Positions 9,587-18,329 are shown, counted from the first letter of the stretch. The stretch is 64,000 nucleotides of DNA from Hyphomicrobiales bacterium (GCA_900469475.1 UBXG01000010.1:175959-239958); one strand, 5' to 3'. Made by a program: numbers and translations. Notes: generated from the sequence alone by a model not told the origin.

Positions 9587-9617
9587 ATAAACTGATTGCA
9601 TTATACAATCAGTTTAT
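9587..9617. promoter_or_regulatory. perfect 12-bp inverted repeat, probable operator
   Basis: Arms ATAAACTGATTG (9587-9598) and CAATCAGTTTAT (9606-9617) are perfect complements around a 7-bp AT-rich spacer. It sits between the divergent AraC and NTF2-like genes, 46 bp before the NTF2-like start. There is no T-tract, so an operator for a dimeric regulator is more likely than a terminator. Confidence 0.6.
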
Positions 9618-9663
9618 GGTTGGCGGATCAAACCCCGTCCTGATGCAAAGGAGGAGGCAGATT

Positions 9664-10008
9664 ATGAACTCTCTCGAAAATGCCCGTTGCGATACGGTCA
9701 AGCGGCTGTTTGCAGCCTATGTCGCTCAGCATCCCGATAGCGTCGGCCCGATGCTGACCCGGGATTTCACCTTTTCCAGCCCGCGCGACGATCACATCGA
9801 CCGGAAGCGGTACTTCGAACACTGCTGGCCGAAGGAGAAGGTGTTTCGCGATATTCATATCGAACATCTGGTCGCGGATGGTGACGATGTGATCGTCGGC
9901 TATCGCGCCGAGAAGATGGATGGCGCCAGCTTTCGCAATGTCGAGCTGATCCGCTTTGCCGGCGACCGCATAGCCGAGGTGAATGTCTATTTCGGGCGGA
10001 ATTTGTAA
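9664..10008 (+). CDS. NTF2-like/SnoaL-like small protein
   Basis: A 114-residue single-domain protein of the NTF2-like (SnoaL-like) superfamily. It has an N-terminal helix pair, then strands around FSSPRDDHIDRKRYF, a hydrophobic VGYRAEKMDGASFRNVELIR and a closing VNVYFGR, as in small polyketide-cyclase-like or ketosteroid-isomerase-like proteins. The catalytic activity cannot be assigned. The start at 9664 is chosen because GGAGGAGG (9650-9657) precedes it; an upstream in-frame ATG at 9616 falls inside the palindrome. It is convergent with the racemase gene, four bases apart. Confidence 0.75.
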   Translation: MNSLENARCDTVKRLFAAYVAQHPDSVGPMLTRDFTFSSPRDDHIDRKRYFEHCWPKEKVFRDIHIEHLVADGDDVIVGYRAEKMDGASFRNVELIRFAGDRIAEVNVYFGRNL

Positions 10009-10012
10009 TGCT

Positions 10013-10663
10013 TCAGCTGCCCGTAATCTTCGCCATCGCGGCTGCAAGTGCGGTCGCCGGACCAGTCATAGGTTGCGGGCAGTTTTCCGGAAGAAGGTGA
10101 ACTGCATCCGTCATCGAGGCTTGAGCGAAAGCGATCGTGACAGCGCTTTCGCCGCTGAACGCTTTCATCGCATCGGCAATAGCCGCAAGATAGGCCGAGA
10201 GATCCCCGGCCCGGAAGTGCGTCCATGCGCCCGGCACTAGCCGAACCTCGATTTCGGCACCCGTCGCCTTAGCCGCTGCTTCGAAAAGTGCAGTCGTCGG
10301 GGCGATGGTCGTTTCGACGGTGCACAGCACGATAACCTTACCGCCCGCCTTGACCGCCTGCTCTGCCAACACTGCATCTGCCTGGATGATCGGGGCTCCG
10401 GCGCCGGCCGCGATCTTCGACGCTGCTGGGCCTAGTGTCGAGCAGTTGAGCACGACGGCATCGGCATCCTCCGCCAGATGCCAGAGAAGCGCTGCCGTTT
10501 CGGCCGAAATCTCATCCGTCAGGCGTCCCACCTTTTCGGCGGCGAGAAGGAGATCAGCGCGGACATGATGACGCAGCATGCCATCAGGCAACCCGAGCGC
10601 TTTCGCCGCCGCTTCATAGACGGTGATATTGCTTTCGGCGGTGTGCAGGCAGGCGATCGTCAC
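10013..10663 (-). CDS. aspartate/glutamate racemase-family protein
   Basis: A 216-residue member of the Asp/Glu/hydantoin racemase superfamily. The first-half catalytic cysteine is Cys74 in LNCSTLGPA. The equivalent second-half position reads FAQASM, with no cysteine. Known racemases use two cysteines, so this may be a related lyase-like or isomerase-like subgroup rather than a true racemase. The substrate is unknown. It is transcribed away from sodB and towards the NTF2-like gene. Confidence 0.75.
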   Translation of the reverse strand: MTIACLHTAESNITVYEAAAKALGLPDGMLRHHVRADLLLAAEKVGRLTDEISAETAALLWHLAEDADAVVLNCSTLGPAASKIAAGAGAPIIQADAVLAEQAVKAGGKVIVLCTVETTIAPTTALFEAAAKATGAEIEVRLVPGAWTHFRAGDLSAYLAAIADAMKAFSGESAVTIAFAQASMTDAVHLLPENCPQPMTGPATALAAAMAKITGS

Positions 10664-10933
10664 AGATGTTCCTCATCACGACAGGAGATCCGTAAACTAG
10701 CCTTGGGGCTATGCCTTGTCGATGTTTTGCCGCGGCAGCCCGCCCTGTATCGAAACATCATCATATACAATAAGGTAAACTTCTAAGCCGATGCTATACC
10801 TATTTGAAAAGTAGGGCAATTTTTGCTCCTACGTGCAACTTTTTTGGCATGTCGCCGGTTGCTCTTCCAGGCGACGGCTCCTATGTTCCGCTTCACCTGC
10901 CGACGCAATTTTTTGCCAAGAGGAGATATGACC

Positions 10934-11536
10934 ATGGCTTTCGAATTGCCTGAACTTCCTTATGATTACGATGCACTTTCGCCCTTCATGTCGCGTGAGA
11001 CCCTCGAATATCACCACGACAAGCACCACAAGGCCTATGTCGACAACGGCAACAAGCTCGCTGCAGAAGCAGGTCTTGCCGATCTTTCGCTCGAAGAAAT
11101 CGTGAAGAAGTCCTTCGGCACCAATGCCGGCCTCTTCAACAATGCTGCCCAGCACTACAACCACATCCATTTCTGGAAGTGGATGAAGAAGGGCGGCGGC
11201 GGCAACAAGCTGCCGGGCAAGCTCGAAGCAGCGTTTGCTTCCGATCTCGGCGGCTACGACAAGTTCAAGGCCGATTTCGCTGCTGCCGGCGCAACGCAGT
11301 TCGGCTCCGGCTGGGCATGGGTTTCCGTTAAGAACGGCAAGCTGGAAATCTCCAAGACCCCGAACGGCGAAAACCCGCTCGTTCACGGCGCCGACCCAAT
11401 CCTCGGCGTCGACGTATGGGAACATTCCTACTACATCGACTACCGAAACCTGCGTCCGAAGTACCTCGAAGCCTTCATCGACAGCCTTATCAACTGGGAT
11501 TACGTCCTGGAGCGCTACGAAGCCGCTACGAAGTAA
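10934..11536 (+). CDS. sodB: Fe/Mn superoxide dismutase, iron-type signature
   Basis: A 200-residue cytoplasmic superoxide dismutase. Metal ligands are His27, His77, Asp160 and His164 (YHHDKHH, AAQHYNH, VDVWEHSYY). Gln73 in AAQHYNH is the position usually occupied in iron-type enzymes, though metal choice cannot be settled from sequence. The longest frame begins at 10823. The start at 10934 is preferred because AGGAG at 10921-10925 is eight bases upstream and the family N-terminus is MAFELPELPYDY; ATG at 10928 lies too close to it. The gene is monocistronic with its own terminator. Confidence 0.95.
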   Translation: MAFELPELPYDYDALSPFMSRETLEYHHDKHHKAYVDNGNKLAAEAGLADLSLEEIVKKSFGTNAGLFNNAAQHYNHIHFWKWMKKGGGGNKLPGKLEAAFASDLGGYDKFKADFAAAGATQFGSGWAWVSVKNGKLEISKTPNGENPLVHGADPILGVDVWEHSYYIDYRNLRPKYLEAFIDSLINWDYVLERYEAATK

Positions 11537-11560
11537 GTTCGCCGCACAGGCTGGCTTTCG

Positions 11561-11594
11561 CACCCGGCGTCTTTCTGGCGTCGGGTGTTTTCTT
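11561..11594 (+). terminator. intrinsic terminator after sodB
   Basis: A 9-bp stem (CACCCGGCG at 11561-11569 pairing with 11579-11587, one G-U pair), 9-nt loop and TTTTCTT tail, 25 bp after the sodB stop. Confidence 0.75.
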
Positions 11595-11660
11595 ATGAGC
11601 AGCCTTATTGATATATCCGTGTGCCGCTTGGCGGCCCAGGAGATCGCCACAGGAGGCTGA

Positions 11661-12503
11661 ATGCCATCAGCACCGCTCTTCCGCTTTGGTGTCATCGCCG
11701 ATCCGCAATATGCCGATCTCGCGCCCAATCTCACCCTCAATCGCTATCCCGCGAACAGTCTCGACAAACTTCGAGCGGCGATCGAGGAGTTCAATCGGCA
11801 CGATCTCGCCTTCGTCGTCACGCTCGGCGATATCATCGACCGCGAATGGAAGAGCTTCGACGCCGTTTTGCCGGTCTACCAAGCCTTGCGTCATCGCAAG
11901 CATTTCCTGCTCGGCAACCATGATTTCGCCGTTGCTCCGCAACATCTCGGCACGGTGCCGGCGCGGGTCGGCATGCCGTCGCCCTATTACGATTTCAGCC
12001 TTTCCGGCTATCGCTTCATCGCGCTTGACGGCAATGAAATCAGCGTCTTTGCCCCGCCGGAAGGCGATCCGCGGCGGCAGGAGGCGAAGGATCTGATGAA
12101 GGCGCTGGAGATCGCCGGCGCGCTCAATGGCCAGCGCTGGAACGGGGCGACCGGCGACAAACAATATGACTGGCTCGCCGCGAAACTCAAGGAAGCAAAG
12201 GCGGCAGGCGAGAAGGTCATCGTGCTGAATCACTACCCGATCTTCCCCGAGAATGCGCATAATGCGCTGGACAGCGACCGCATGCTTTCGCTTTTGGCCG
12301 AGCACGACCACGTCGTCGCTTACCTTAACGGTCACAATCATGCCGGCAATTTCGGCGTGTCGGATGGCACTTACTTCGTCAACTTCAAGGGCATGGTGGA
12401 CACCGAAGACACGAGCGCCTACGCGATTGTCTCGGTCTGTGAGGACCGGCTCGAAATCAGCGGCTTTGGCCGCGAGACGAGCCGAACCCTGGCGCTACGC
12501 TGA
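11661..12503 (+). CDS. metallophosphoesterase, ADP-ribose/CDP-alcohol diphosphatase-like
   Basis: A 280-residue calcineurin-like phosphoesterase. Metal-binding motifs appear in order: ADPQYADL (Asp with Gln in place of the usual His) at about 10-17, GDIID, GNHD, NHYP and GHNHAG near the C-terminus. The DxQ variant and overall length match the Mn2+-dependent ADP-ribose/CDP-alcohol diphosphatase group, which hydrolyses nucleotide diphosphate compounds. That assignment is by resemblance. AGGAGG lies five bases before the ATG. It is monocistronic, convergent with the WYL regulator gene. Confidence 0.8.
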   Translation: MPSAPLFRFGVIADPQYADLAPNLTLNRYPANSLDKLRAAIEEFNRHDLAFVVTLGDIIDREWKSFDAVLPVYQALRHRKHFLLGNHDFAVAPQHLGTVPARVGMPSPYYDFSLSGYRFIALDGNEISVFAPPEGDPRRQEAKDLMKALEIAGALNGQRWNGATGDKQYDWLAAKLKEAKAAGEKVIVLNHYPIFPENAHNALDSDRMLSLLAEHDHVVAYLNGHNHAGNFGVSDGTYFVNFKGMVDTEDTSAYAIVSVCEDRLEISGFGRETSRTLALR

Positions 12504-12586
12504 ACTTATTCCGCTGCGGCATGCGGATGGGAGGTGAGGTTGCCTGGTTTACAGGATCTGGCCTTGCGATCGATGTTGCCAACGCC

Positions 12587-13288
12587 TCAGCCGGCCGCGG
12601 CTGGGGTGTTTGTCTGCCAGCCATTCACCCAGATCTGCCTCAAACCGTCGCCTTCGCCCTTGAACCATAATCCCGTCGCCTCGCAGCCTTCGATCCGATC
12701 GCTGCGGAAGTTGCGGATAGCCTGGCGCAGCTCGCACCAGGCGACGATGTTGGCCGTTTCGGCATAATAGATCAACGCGATCGGCCGGATGATGCGTTCG
12801 GTGGCGCGGCCGAGCTCGTCACGATAGGCAAGGTCAAGCTTTTCCTCGTCGCGAATGGCGCGGCGCACCAGCGAAAGATCGATGGCCGAGACCGAAGGTG
12901 CGGCAAAGCCCCAGGCATGCAGCGCATTGGCATCGAGCGTTTGGCGAAGCGGTGGAGGCACCGCGCCGGCGATCTTGGCGGTGACGCGCTTGGCCGCTTG
13001 TTTCAGCTCGGCGTCGCCGGTGCGCTCCAATAGCGCCAGCGACAGCACGATCGCTTCCATTTCTTCGATCGAGAACATCAGCGGCGGCAGGTCGAAGCCG
13101 GGCCGCAGGATATAGCCGATGCCGCGTTCGCCCTCGATCGGCACGCGCATCGCCTGTAACGCGGCGATATCGCGATAAACCGAACGCACCGTCACCTCCA
13201 GCCGGGCGGCAATATCGGCCCCCGTCACCGGTCGCCTAGCGAGCCGGAGGATCTGGATGATCTCGAACAGGCGCGATGCCTTACGCAT
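12587..13288 (-). CDS. YafY-type HTH/WYL transcriptional regulator
   Basis: A 233-residue regulator with an N-terminal winged helix (MRKASRLFEIIQILRLARRP, then VTGADIAARLEVTVRSVYRD; about 1-60) and a C-terminal WYL-type ligand-sensing domain (about 135-230) containing LIYYAETANIVAWCELRQAI. YafY-type regulators often control a divergent neighbour; here that is the LysE-family exporter 128 bp away. A short inverted repeat (CTGAC-N8-GTCAG) in the shared promoter region is a weak candidate site. The ligand is unknown. Confidence 0.85.
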   Translation of the reverse strand: MRKASRLFEIIQILRLARRPVTGADIAARLEVTVRSVYRDIAALQAMRVPIEGERGIGYILRPGFDLPPLMFSIEEMEAIVLSLALLERTGDAELKQAAKRVTAKIAGAVPPPLRQTLDANALHAWGFAAPSVSAIDLSLVRRAIRDEEKLDLAYRDELGRATERIIRPIALIYYAETANIVAWCELRQAIRNFRSDRIEGCEATGLWFKGEGDGLRQIWVNGWQTNTPAAAG

Positions 13289-13416
13289 TTCTTGCCCTAA
13301 AGATAAAGGCTACTGACAATACCCCGTCAGTTGGCTCGATTTATAAAGCCGCCTATTCACTTGAAAATCAACCATTTCCTCTCCTGTTTCCATGGAGAGC
13401 TCGATAGGCAACTGAC

Positions 13417-14052
13417 ATGGGTTACGCAGAAAATCTCTGGCTCTTCTTCATCCTTCTTTTGGGCATCATAATCGTACCGGGCATGGACATGCTGTTCGTG
13501 CTCGCCAATTCCCTCACCGGCGGCAGCAACCGCGGCCTTGCCGCGACGGGCGGCATCATGCTGGGCGGCGCGGTGCATTCGCTGAACGGCGCCATCGGCA
13601 TCGGGCTGCTCATGCATTTCGTGCCCGTTCTCTTCAATCCGCTGCTTGTGATCGGCGGAGCTTACATGGCTTACATCGGCTATACGCTGATGCGCAGCTC
13701 CATAACCGTTGGGGAGAGCGGGCCTGGCGGCAGCCGCTCCGCCTGGAAAGCCTTCCGGCAGGGAGCGGTCACTTGCCTCATTAATCCCAAGGCCTATCTC
13801 TTCATCTTTGCCGTCTATCCGCAGTTCCTGAAGCCGGATTACGGGCCGGTGTGGATACAGGCCGTCATCATGGGAGCCATGACCATCGCGACCCAATTTG
13901 CTGTTTACGGCGGACTTGCCATCACTGCCGGGCGCAGCCGCGAGCTGCTGGTTTCCAATCCCAGAGCAACTGCCTTTGCGGGCCGCGCAGCCGGGCTGCT
14001 GCTTGTCGCAGTTTCAGTGTTTACTGTCTGGGAGGGCTTGAAATTAGCGTGA
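13417..14052 (+). CDS. LysE/RhtB-family amino-acid exporter
   Basis: A 211-residue inner-membrane protein with about six hydrophobic segments, typical of the LysE/RhtB family of amino-acid or homoserine-lactone exporters. The family sequence PGMDMLFVLANSLTGG (about residues 23-38) follows the first helix, and INPKAYLFIFAVYPQF is in the middle. It is divergent from the YafY-type regulator, which is its likely regulator by context. The substrate is not predictable. Confidence 0.85.
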   Translation: MGYAENLWLFFILLLGIIIVPGMDMLFVLANSLTGGSNRGLAATGGIMLGGAVHSLNGAIGIGLLMHFVPVLFNPLLVIGGAYMAYIGYTLMRSSITVGESGPGGSRSAWKAFRQGAVTCLINPKAYLFIFAVYPQFLKPDYGPVWIQAVIMGAMTIATQFAVYGGLAITAGRSRELLVSNPRATAFAGRAAGLLLVAVSVFTVWEGLKLA

Positions 14053-14218
14053 GGGCTGAAGCGGCGAATGAGTATGTCGGTAGCATGACACTGATTTCAC
14101 TTGCATCTCACCACTTTGTGACTTCATTGCCGGAAAGGAAACCGGCAAACATGTCGCCGTAATCATGCGCCGGCCGCGCAAGCGGTCCGCACCATTTGCG
14201 AAGAGGTAGGAGAACGAA

Positions 14219-14662
14219 ATGAAGTGGAAAGCGATTGTGATGGCGACGGCTCTGGCCGGCATCGCACTGGGTTCGGTCGTCGCGGCCGACGGCACGCATG
14301 ACTCCCGCATCGGCATGATGAAGAAGATCGGGGGCGCAACGGGTGCTCTCGGCGCGATTGCCAAGGGCGACAAGCCCTATGACGCCGACATCGTCAAGGC
14401 ATCTCTGACGACGATCGCCGAAACCGCCAAGGCGTTTCCGGATCAGTTCAATCCGCAGAGCGACAAGACCGATCCCGAGGTCAACCCGAAGATCTGGGAC
14501 AATCTCGATGACTTCAAGGCGCATGCCGCCAAGCTTTCGACCGATGCCGAGACGGCGCTCGCCCAGCTCCCCGCCGATAAGGCCGGCGTCGGCGCGACGC
14601 TGAAGACGCTCGGCGGCAGCTGTGGTGCCTGTCACCAGGCCTATCGCATCAAGAAGGACTAG
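14219..14662 (+). CDS. exported c-prime/c556-type cytochrome
   Basis: A 147-residue exported four-helix cytochrome of the c-prime/c556 group. A signal peptide spans about residues 1-23, then a helical domain, and a single C-terminal haem site CGACH with Cys135, Cys138 and His139. Such proteins bind haem in the periplasm and act in electron transfer or gas binding. It is followed by its own terminator and then a diheme cytochrome gene in the same direction. Covalent haem attachment would depend on the Ccm system encoded later in this window. Confidence 0.85.
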   Translation: MKWKAIVMATALAGIALGSVVAADGTHDSRIGMMKKIGGATGALGAIAKGDKPYDADIVKASLTTIAETAKAFPDQFNPQSDKTDPEVNPKIWDNLDDFKAHAAKLSTDAETALAQLPADKAGVGATLKTLGGSCGACHQAYRIKKD

Positions 14663-14695
14663 CGGTAGGTCGGCCTAGTTTGAATATCGATTTTG

Positions 14696-14729
14696 GCCTC
14701 CGCACAATTCTACCGCTGCGGAGGCTTTT
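14696..14729 (+). terminator. intrinsic terminator between cytochrome genes
   Basis: A perfect 9-bp stem (GCCTCCGCA, 14696-14704, with 14717-14725), a 12-nt loop and TTTT. It ends 27 bp before the next start and partly separates expression of the two cytochrome genes. Confidence 0.75.
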
Positions 14730-14756
14730 GGCTTTGGAGCTGGGCTAAGGGGTGGA

Positions 14757-15671
14757 ATGATGGCGCGGTTTATTCGATGGCTGCTTTGTCTGTTCGGCGT
14801 GATCATCCTTGGCTGCGGTGCATTTTACGTCATCACCGCGCCGTCGCCCTTTCCGACGAGTCATTGGGCCAATCTCGGCAATCCCGACATCAAGAACGGT
14901 CAGCTGGTCTTCTGGGCCGGCGGCTGCACGAGCTGTCATGCGGCTCCCGGCGCGCAAGGCGACGCCAAGTTGGTGCTTTCGGGCGGCCTCGCCCTTACCA
15001 GCCCGTTCGGCACCTTCCATGTCCCGAATATTTCGCCGGATGAGAAGGCGGGGCTCGGAAGCTGGACGCTCGCCGATTTCGGCAATGCCATGAAGCGCGG
15101 CGTCGGCAGAAACGGCGAGCATCTCTACCCGTCCTTTCCCTATGGCTCCTATACCCGCATGAGCGACAAGGACATCAACGACCTCTGGGCCTTCCTGAAG
15201 ACGCTGCCGAAGAGCGACAATGTCGCTCCGCCGCATGAGCTGCCCTTTCCCTTCAATATCCGGCTCGCGCTGGGCGGCTGGAAGTTCCTATATCTCAACG
15301 ATCAGCCGCGCGTCGTGCTTGCCAATGCCGACGAAAAGGTCAAGCGTGGTCAGTATCTCGTGGAAGGGCCGGGACATTGTGGCGAATGCCATACGCCACG
15401 TGACAGCCTCGGCGGCTTCGTGAGCGGCCAATGGCTGGCGGGCGCGCCCAATCCGGAGGGCAAGGGCCACATCCCAGATATTACCCCGGGCTCCAAGGCA
15501 ATCGGCAACTGGAGCGCCGGCGATATCGCCAACTACCTCGAGACCGGCTTCACCCCGGACTATGACTCGGCCGGCGGTTCCATGGCCGAAGTCCAGCAAA
15601 ACATCGCCCACTTGCCGACAACCGACCGCGAGGCGATCGCGGCCTATCTCAAGGCGCTACCGGCGAAGTAA
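14757..15671 (+). CDS. membrane-anchored diheme cytochrome c
   Basis: A 304-residue protein with an uncleaved N-terminal membrane helix (about residues 5-27) and two periplasmic cytochrome c domains. Haem sites are CTSCH (Cys57, Cys60, His61) and CGECH (Cys208, Cys211, His212); methionines such as that in YTRMSDKDI may be axial ligands. The layout resembles cytochrome subunits of membrane-bound alcohol, aldehyde or gluconate dehydrogenases, but no dehydrogenase subunit is adjacent. Its electron donor is therefore unknown. Two ATGs lie in tandem (14757, 14760), after GGGGTGG. Confidence 0.85.
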   Translation: MMARFIRWLLCLFGVIILGCGAFYVITAPSPFPTSHWANLGNPDIKNGQLVFWAGGCTSCHAAPGAQGDAKLVLSGGLALTSPFGTFHVPNISPDEKAGLGSWTLADFGNAMKRGVGRNGEHLYPSFPYGSYTRMSDKDINDLWAFLKTLPKSDNVAPPHELPFPFNIRLALGGWKFLYLNDQPRVVLANADEKVKRGQYLVEGPGHCGECHTPRDSLGGFVSGQWLAGAPNPEGKGHIPDITPGSKAIGNWSAGDIANYLETGFTPDYDSAGGSMAEVQQNIAHLPTTDREAIAAYLKALPAK

Positions 15672-15684
15672 AGCCGCAAGATGC

Positions 15685-16464
15685 TCAAGCCGTGCCTGAA
15701 TGCTTGGCGAGATAGAGGTGCGTTGCATAATGCCGCTCGAATACGCCGCCATGCGCGTTGATGGCATCAGCAAGCTCGGAAAGCAGCGTTTCCCGCTGAT
15801 CCTCGGTCAAAAGCCGATAGCTTGAGAGCGTCCGCAAAAGGTCGGTATAGCTTTGTGCCGTGTGCGAGCGGCTCCAGGAATAGCAATGATGCGCAGGAGC
15901 TTCGAAGTGGTTGGACTGCCGCAGCTCCCAAGCAAAGGGACCATCGGGCAGATACCAGGCTTCCACGGGCGGACTGGCGAGTTGCGGGGCATGGCGGGCG
16001 TAGATCCCCGCGAACTTTTCTGACAGCGGCGATTCCGGCTTCATCGGCACATTGCCGAAGACGGCGAGTGTTCCTTCCGGCGCGAGGAGGGCGGCCGTCC
16101 GGGCGAAGCGCAGTTCCGGCGAAACCCAATGGAAGGATTGTGCCGCGAATATCAGCCTGAAGCTCTCCGGCTCGCCCGGCCATGCTTCGAAGGTGGTTTG
16201 CTCGAACCGCACTCGCGGAAATTCCGCCAATCTTTCCTGGGCAACTGCAATCAGTTCCGCGCCGGGATCAAGCGCGAGAACGGAGAGGCCACGGCGAGCA
16301 AAGCTCTCTGTCGCTTGTCCGGTGCCGCAGCCGATTTCGAGGACCCGATCCTTGGCTTCCAGCCTGGCAAAATCGATGACATTGGCAAAAAGCGCATCGG
16401 GATAGAGCGGGCGGGAAGCATTGTAGAGGCCGGCGACGCCATCGAATGTGAACCGCTGTTCCAA
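15685..16464 (-). CDS. class I SAM-dependent methyltransferase, probable TTG start
   Basis: A 259-residue methyltransferase with the motif I loop LEIGCGTGQATE (about residues 38-49), the acidic ALDPGAELI after strand 2, and FAAQSFHWV as the post-II motif. Substrate unknown. The longest frame starts at 16653, but its first 63 codons encode a basic sequence alien to the family and overlap the divergent gene. The family start (EQRFTFDGVAGLYNASRP) begins at TTG 16464, which has GGAG about eight bases upstream. A TTG start is therefore the best call. Confidence 0.75.
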   Translation of the reverse strand: MEQRFTFDGVAGLYNASRPLYPDALFANVIDFARLEAKDRVLEIGCGTGQATESFARRGLSVLALDPGAELIAVAQERLAEFPRVRFEQTTFEAWPGEPESFRLIFAAQSFHWVSPELRFARTAALLAPEGTLAVFGNVPMKPESPLSEKFAGIYARHAPQLASPPVEAWYLPDGPFAWELRQSNHFEAPAHHCYSWSRSHTAQSYTDLLRTLSSYRLLTEDQRETLLSELADAINAHGGVFERHYATHLYLAKHSGTA

Positions 16465-16557
16465 GTCGCATCTCCAGTTGCAGATCGAAGTCGACAGCCA
16501 TTTTTCTAGCGCATTTCCGATCAAGCTTGTAGCCATGGGATTCGGCAACAGGAGAGG

Positions 16558-17190
16558 GTGGTCGTGGACGCAAGGGTGGCGCGGAAGGTTCCTTATTTCA
16601 GCCAATGGGAAACGCCTGACATGACGCTGGCGGTCGTCGCCGAGGGTGCACAATCAGCCTTGCTGAAGGACCCGCTCTGGGCGTCATCCGGCGCAAGCAG
16701 CGTCGAGGATTATGCGCGCTGGGCCGGCAATCTCTGCGGCATGGCCTGCCTGAAGATGGTGCTCGCCGCCCGCACCGGCAAAATCATCCCGATCATGGAT
16801 CTGGCCATGGGTTGTCGGGAATATGGCGGCTATGTCGAGGAGGCGGATGGCCGGATCAAGGGATTGATCTATGCGCCGTTCGTCCCATTCGTTCGTGATC
16901 GCTTCGATCTGAATGCTCGCGTCGTCACCGGCATTTCCGTCACTGACATCGCCGATATCCTCGCGCAATCGGAGTATTTCATCGCGTCGGTGCATCATTC
17001 GATCCGCTGGCCAGAGACCGAGCCGCCGGCCAAGGGTGGCCACCTGGTGCTGGTGACGGCCATCGACGGCAATAATATCCGCTTCCACAATCCATCCGGC
17101 CACATCGATGCGACGCGCGAGAATGCCGAAATGCCGCTGGAGATATTCGAGAGGTTCTTTGCCGGCCGCGGGATCGCCATCGATCGCTAA
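16558..17190 (+). CDS. C39-like cysteine-peptidase-fold protein
   Basis: A 210-residue protein with the layout of the C39-like papain-fold group. A cysteine lies in NLCGMACLKM (about residues 60-69), a histidine in KGGHLVLVTA (about 159-168), and FHNPSG follows with the usual Asn/Asp position. No signal peptide is seen, and no leader-peptide or ABC-transporter partner is nearby, so it is not an evident bacteriocin processor. Start GTG at 16558 or 16564; GGAGAG lies at 16550-16555. It is divergent from the methyltransferase gene. Confidence 0.65.
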   Translation: MVVDARVARKVPYFSQWETPDMTLAVVAEGAQSALLKDPLWASSGASSVEDYARWAGNLCGMACLKMVLAARTGKIIPIMDLAMGCREYGGYVEEADGRIKGLIYAPFVPFVRDRFDLNARVVTGISVTDIADILAQSEYFIASVHHSIRWPETEPPAKGGHLVLVTAIDGNNIRFHNPSGHIDATRENAEMPLEIFERFFAGRGIAIDR

Positions 17191-17227
17191 CATCGAGCCT
17201 CAGACGGCGATCCTCTTAAAGGCCGCA

Positions 17228-17716
17228 TCAGGCCAGAGCCTGAAGGTAGCGCATGCCGGTGACCGGACGCGGCTTGAAATCCATGTTTTCGTAGAAGCGG
17301 TGGGCCTGGAAATTCCCCGTCGCAGCGCCGACCGAAAGATAGCTGCAGCCCGCCTTGCGGGCGATATCGCGGGCGCGGTCGACGAGATGCTGCCCGACGC
17401 CATGGCCGCGATGGCCGTCGCGCACGAAGAGATGGTGCAGATCCATGCCTCGCTGTCCCTCTTGCGCCTTGTAGAGCGGCACGAGGATGGCGTAGCCGAT
17501 CAGCCCCTGTTCGCCTTCGGCAACAAGCGCCGTGATCCACGGCATAGGACCGAAGAGATCGCGCTCGAGCTGTTCGGGTGTCGTGCCGGAGGGGTCGCCA
17601 TGATGGGCGGCGAGCAGCCGGATCATGTCGTTGAGCTCAGGCAGGTCGCGTGGCTGGGCATTGCGGATGGTCAGAACCGGAGGGCGGAGAAGTGAGATGT
17701 CGCTATCGTCTAGCAT
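17228..17716 (-). CDS. GNAT N-acetyltransferase
   Basis: A 162-residue GNAT-fold acetyltransferase. The acetyl-CoA pyrophosphate loop is RDGHRGHGVGQHLV (about residues 108-121), preceded by the beta-4 strand MDLHHLFV and followed by NFQAHRFYENMDF. This arrangement resembles diamine or small-amine acetyltransferases, but the substrate cannot be given. It is monocistronic and convergent with the C39-like gene. Confidence 0.8.
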   Translation of the reverse strand: MLDDSDISLLRPPVLTIRNAQPRDLPELNDMIRLLAAHHGDPSGTTPEQLERDLFGPMPWITALVAEGEQGLIGYAILVPLYKAQEGQRGMDLHHLFVRDGHRGHGVGQHLVDRARDIARKAGCSYLSVGAATGNFQAHRFYENMDFKPRPVTGMRYLQALA

Positions 17717-17766
17717 GGCATTTTGCGTCCTTGTTTTTTGAAGGAGCCGTCAGGACGCTGCTGATA

Positions 17767-17795
17767 CAACAAAGCCGCCTGACGGCGGCTTGTTG
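17767..17795 (-). terminator. hairpin terminator downstream of the MerR gene
   Basis: A 12-bp stem with one bulged A (17767-17779 with 17784-17795) around a 4-nt loop. Read on the minus strand it ends in GGCGGCTTTGTTG, about 120 bp after the MerR stop. The T-run is short. Confidence 0.55.
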
Positions 17796-17915
17796 ACAAT
17801 ATGATCTGTCTTGGCCGCCCGTTACAGGTACAGCCAAAAATACGAGCAATCATGGAGCGCGTTCGTGATCATGGGCGCATCAATGATCCGGTTCGGCGTA
17901 TTTGTCAATGGGGGC

Positions 17916-18329
17916 TCAGTGCTCGTGTTCGCATAGGCCGTGATCGGAAAGCGCGCGGATCACATAGCAGTCTTCGATGCTATGGCCGTCGCAATGCGAA
18001 ACGATACGCTCCAGCTCGTGCTCCAGCTTCTTCAGCCGTGCGATCTTGGTACGAACGTCATCCAGATGTTCCTTGGCGATGCGGTCGGCGCCGACGCAGG
18101 GGCGGTCCGGGTGCTGGCTGAGCGAGATCAGCTCCTTGATGGCATCGATCGTCAGACCCAAGGCGCGGCCATGTCTGATAAAGGCGAGGCGTTCAAGATC
18201 GGCTTTGGAATAACGCCGCTGATTGCCTTCGCTGCGCTCCGGCTCCGATATCAGACCCATCTGTTCGTAATAGCGGATTGTCGGCACTTTCACGCCGGTC
18301 CGCTTGGATAGATCGCCGATGGTCAACAT
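17916..18329 (-). CDS. MerR-family metal-responsive regulator (CadR/ZntR-like)
   Basis: A 137-residue MerR-family protein with an N-terminal winged helix (MLTIGDLSKRTGVKVPTIRY, about 1-70), a long dimerisation helix and a metal-binding tail. Cysteines at 78, 113, 121 and 133 plus histidines around 112-136 fall where CadR/PbrR/ZntR-type sensors bind metal, so a Cd, Zn or Pb sensor is likely; the metal is inferred. ATG at 18329 is chosen over upstream ATGs because it gives the family N-terminus, and GGAG lies seven bases before it. No efflux pump follows it directly; DmeR/DmeF lie on the other side. Confidence 0.8.
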   Translation of the reverse strand: MLTIGDLSKRTGVKVPTIRYYEQMGLISEPERSEGNQRRYSKADLERLAFIRHGRALGLTIDAIKELISLSQHPDRPCVGADRIAKEHLDDVRTKIARLKKLEHELERIVSHCDGHSIEDCYVIRALSDHGLCEHEH

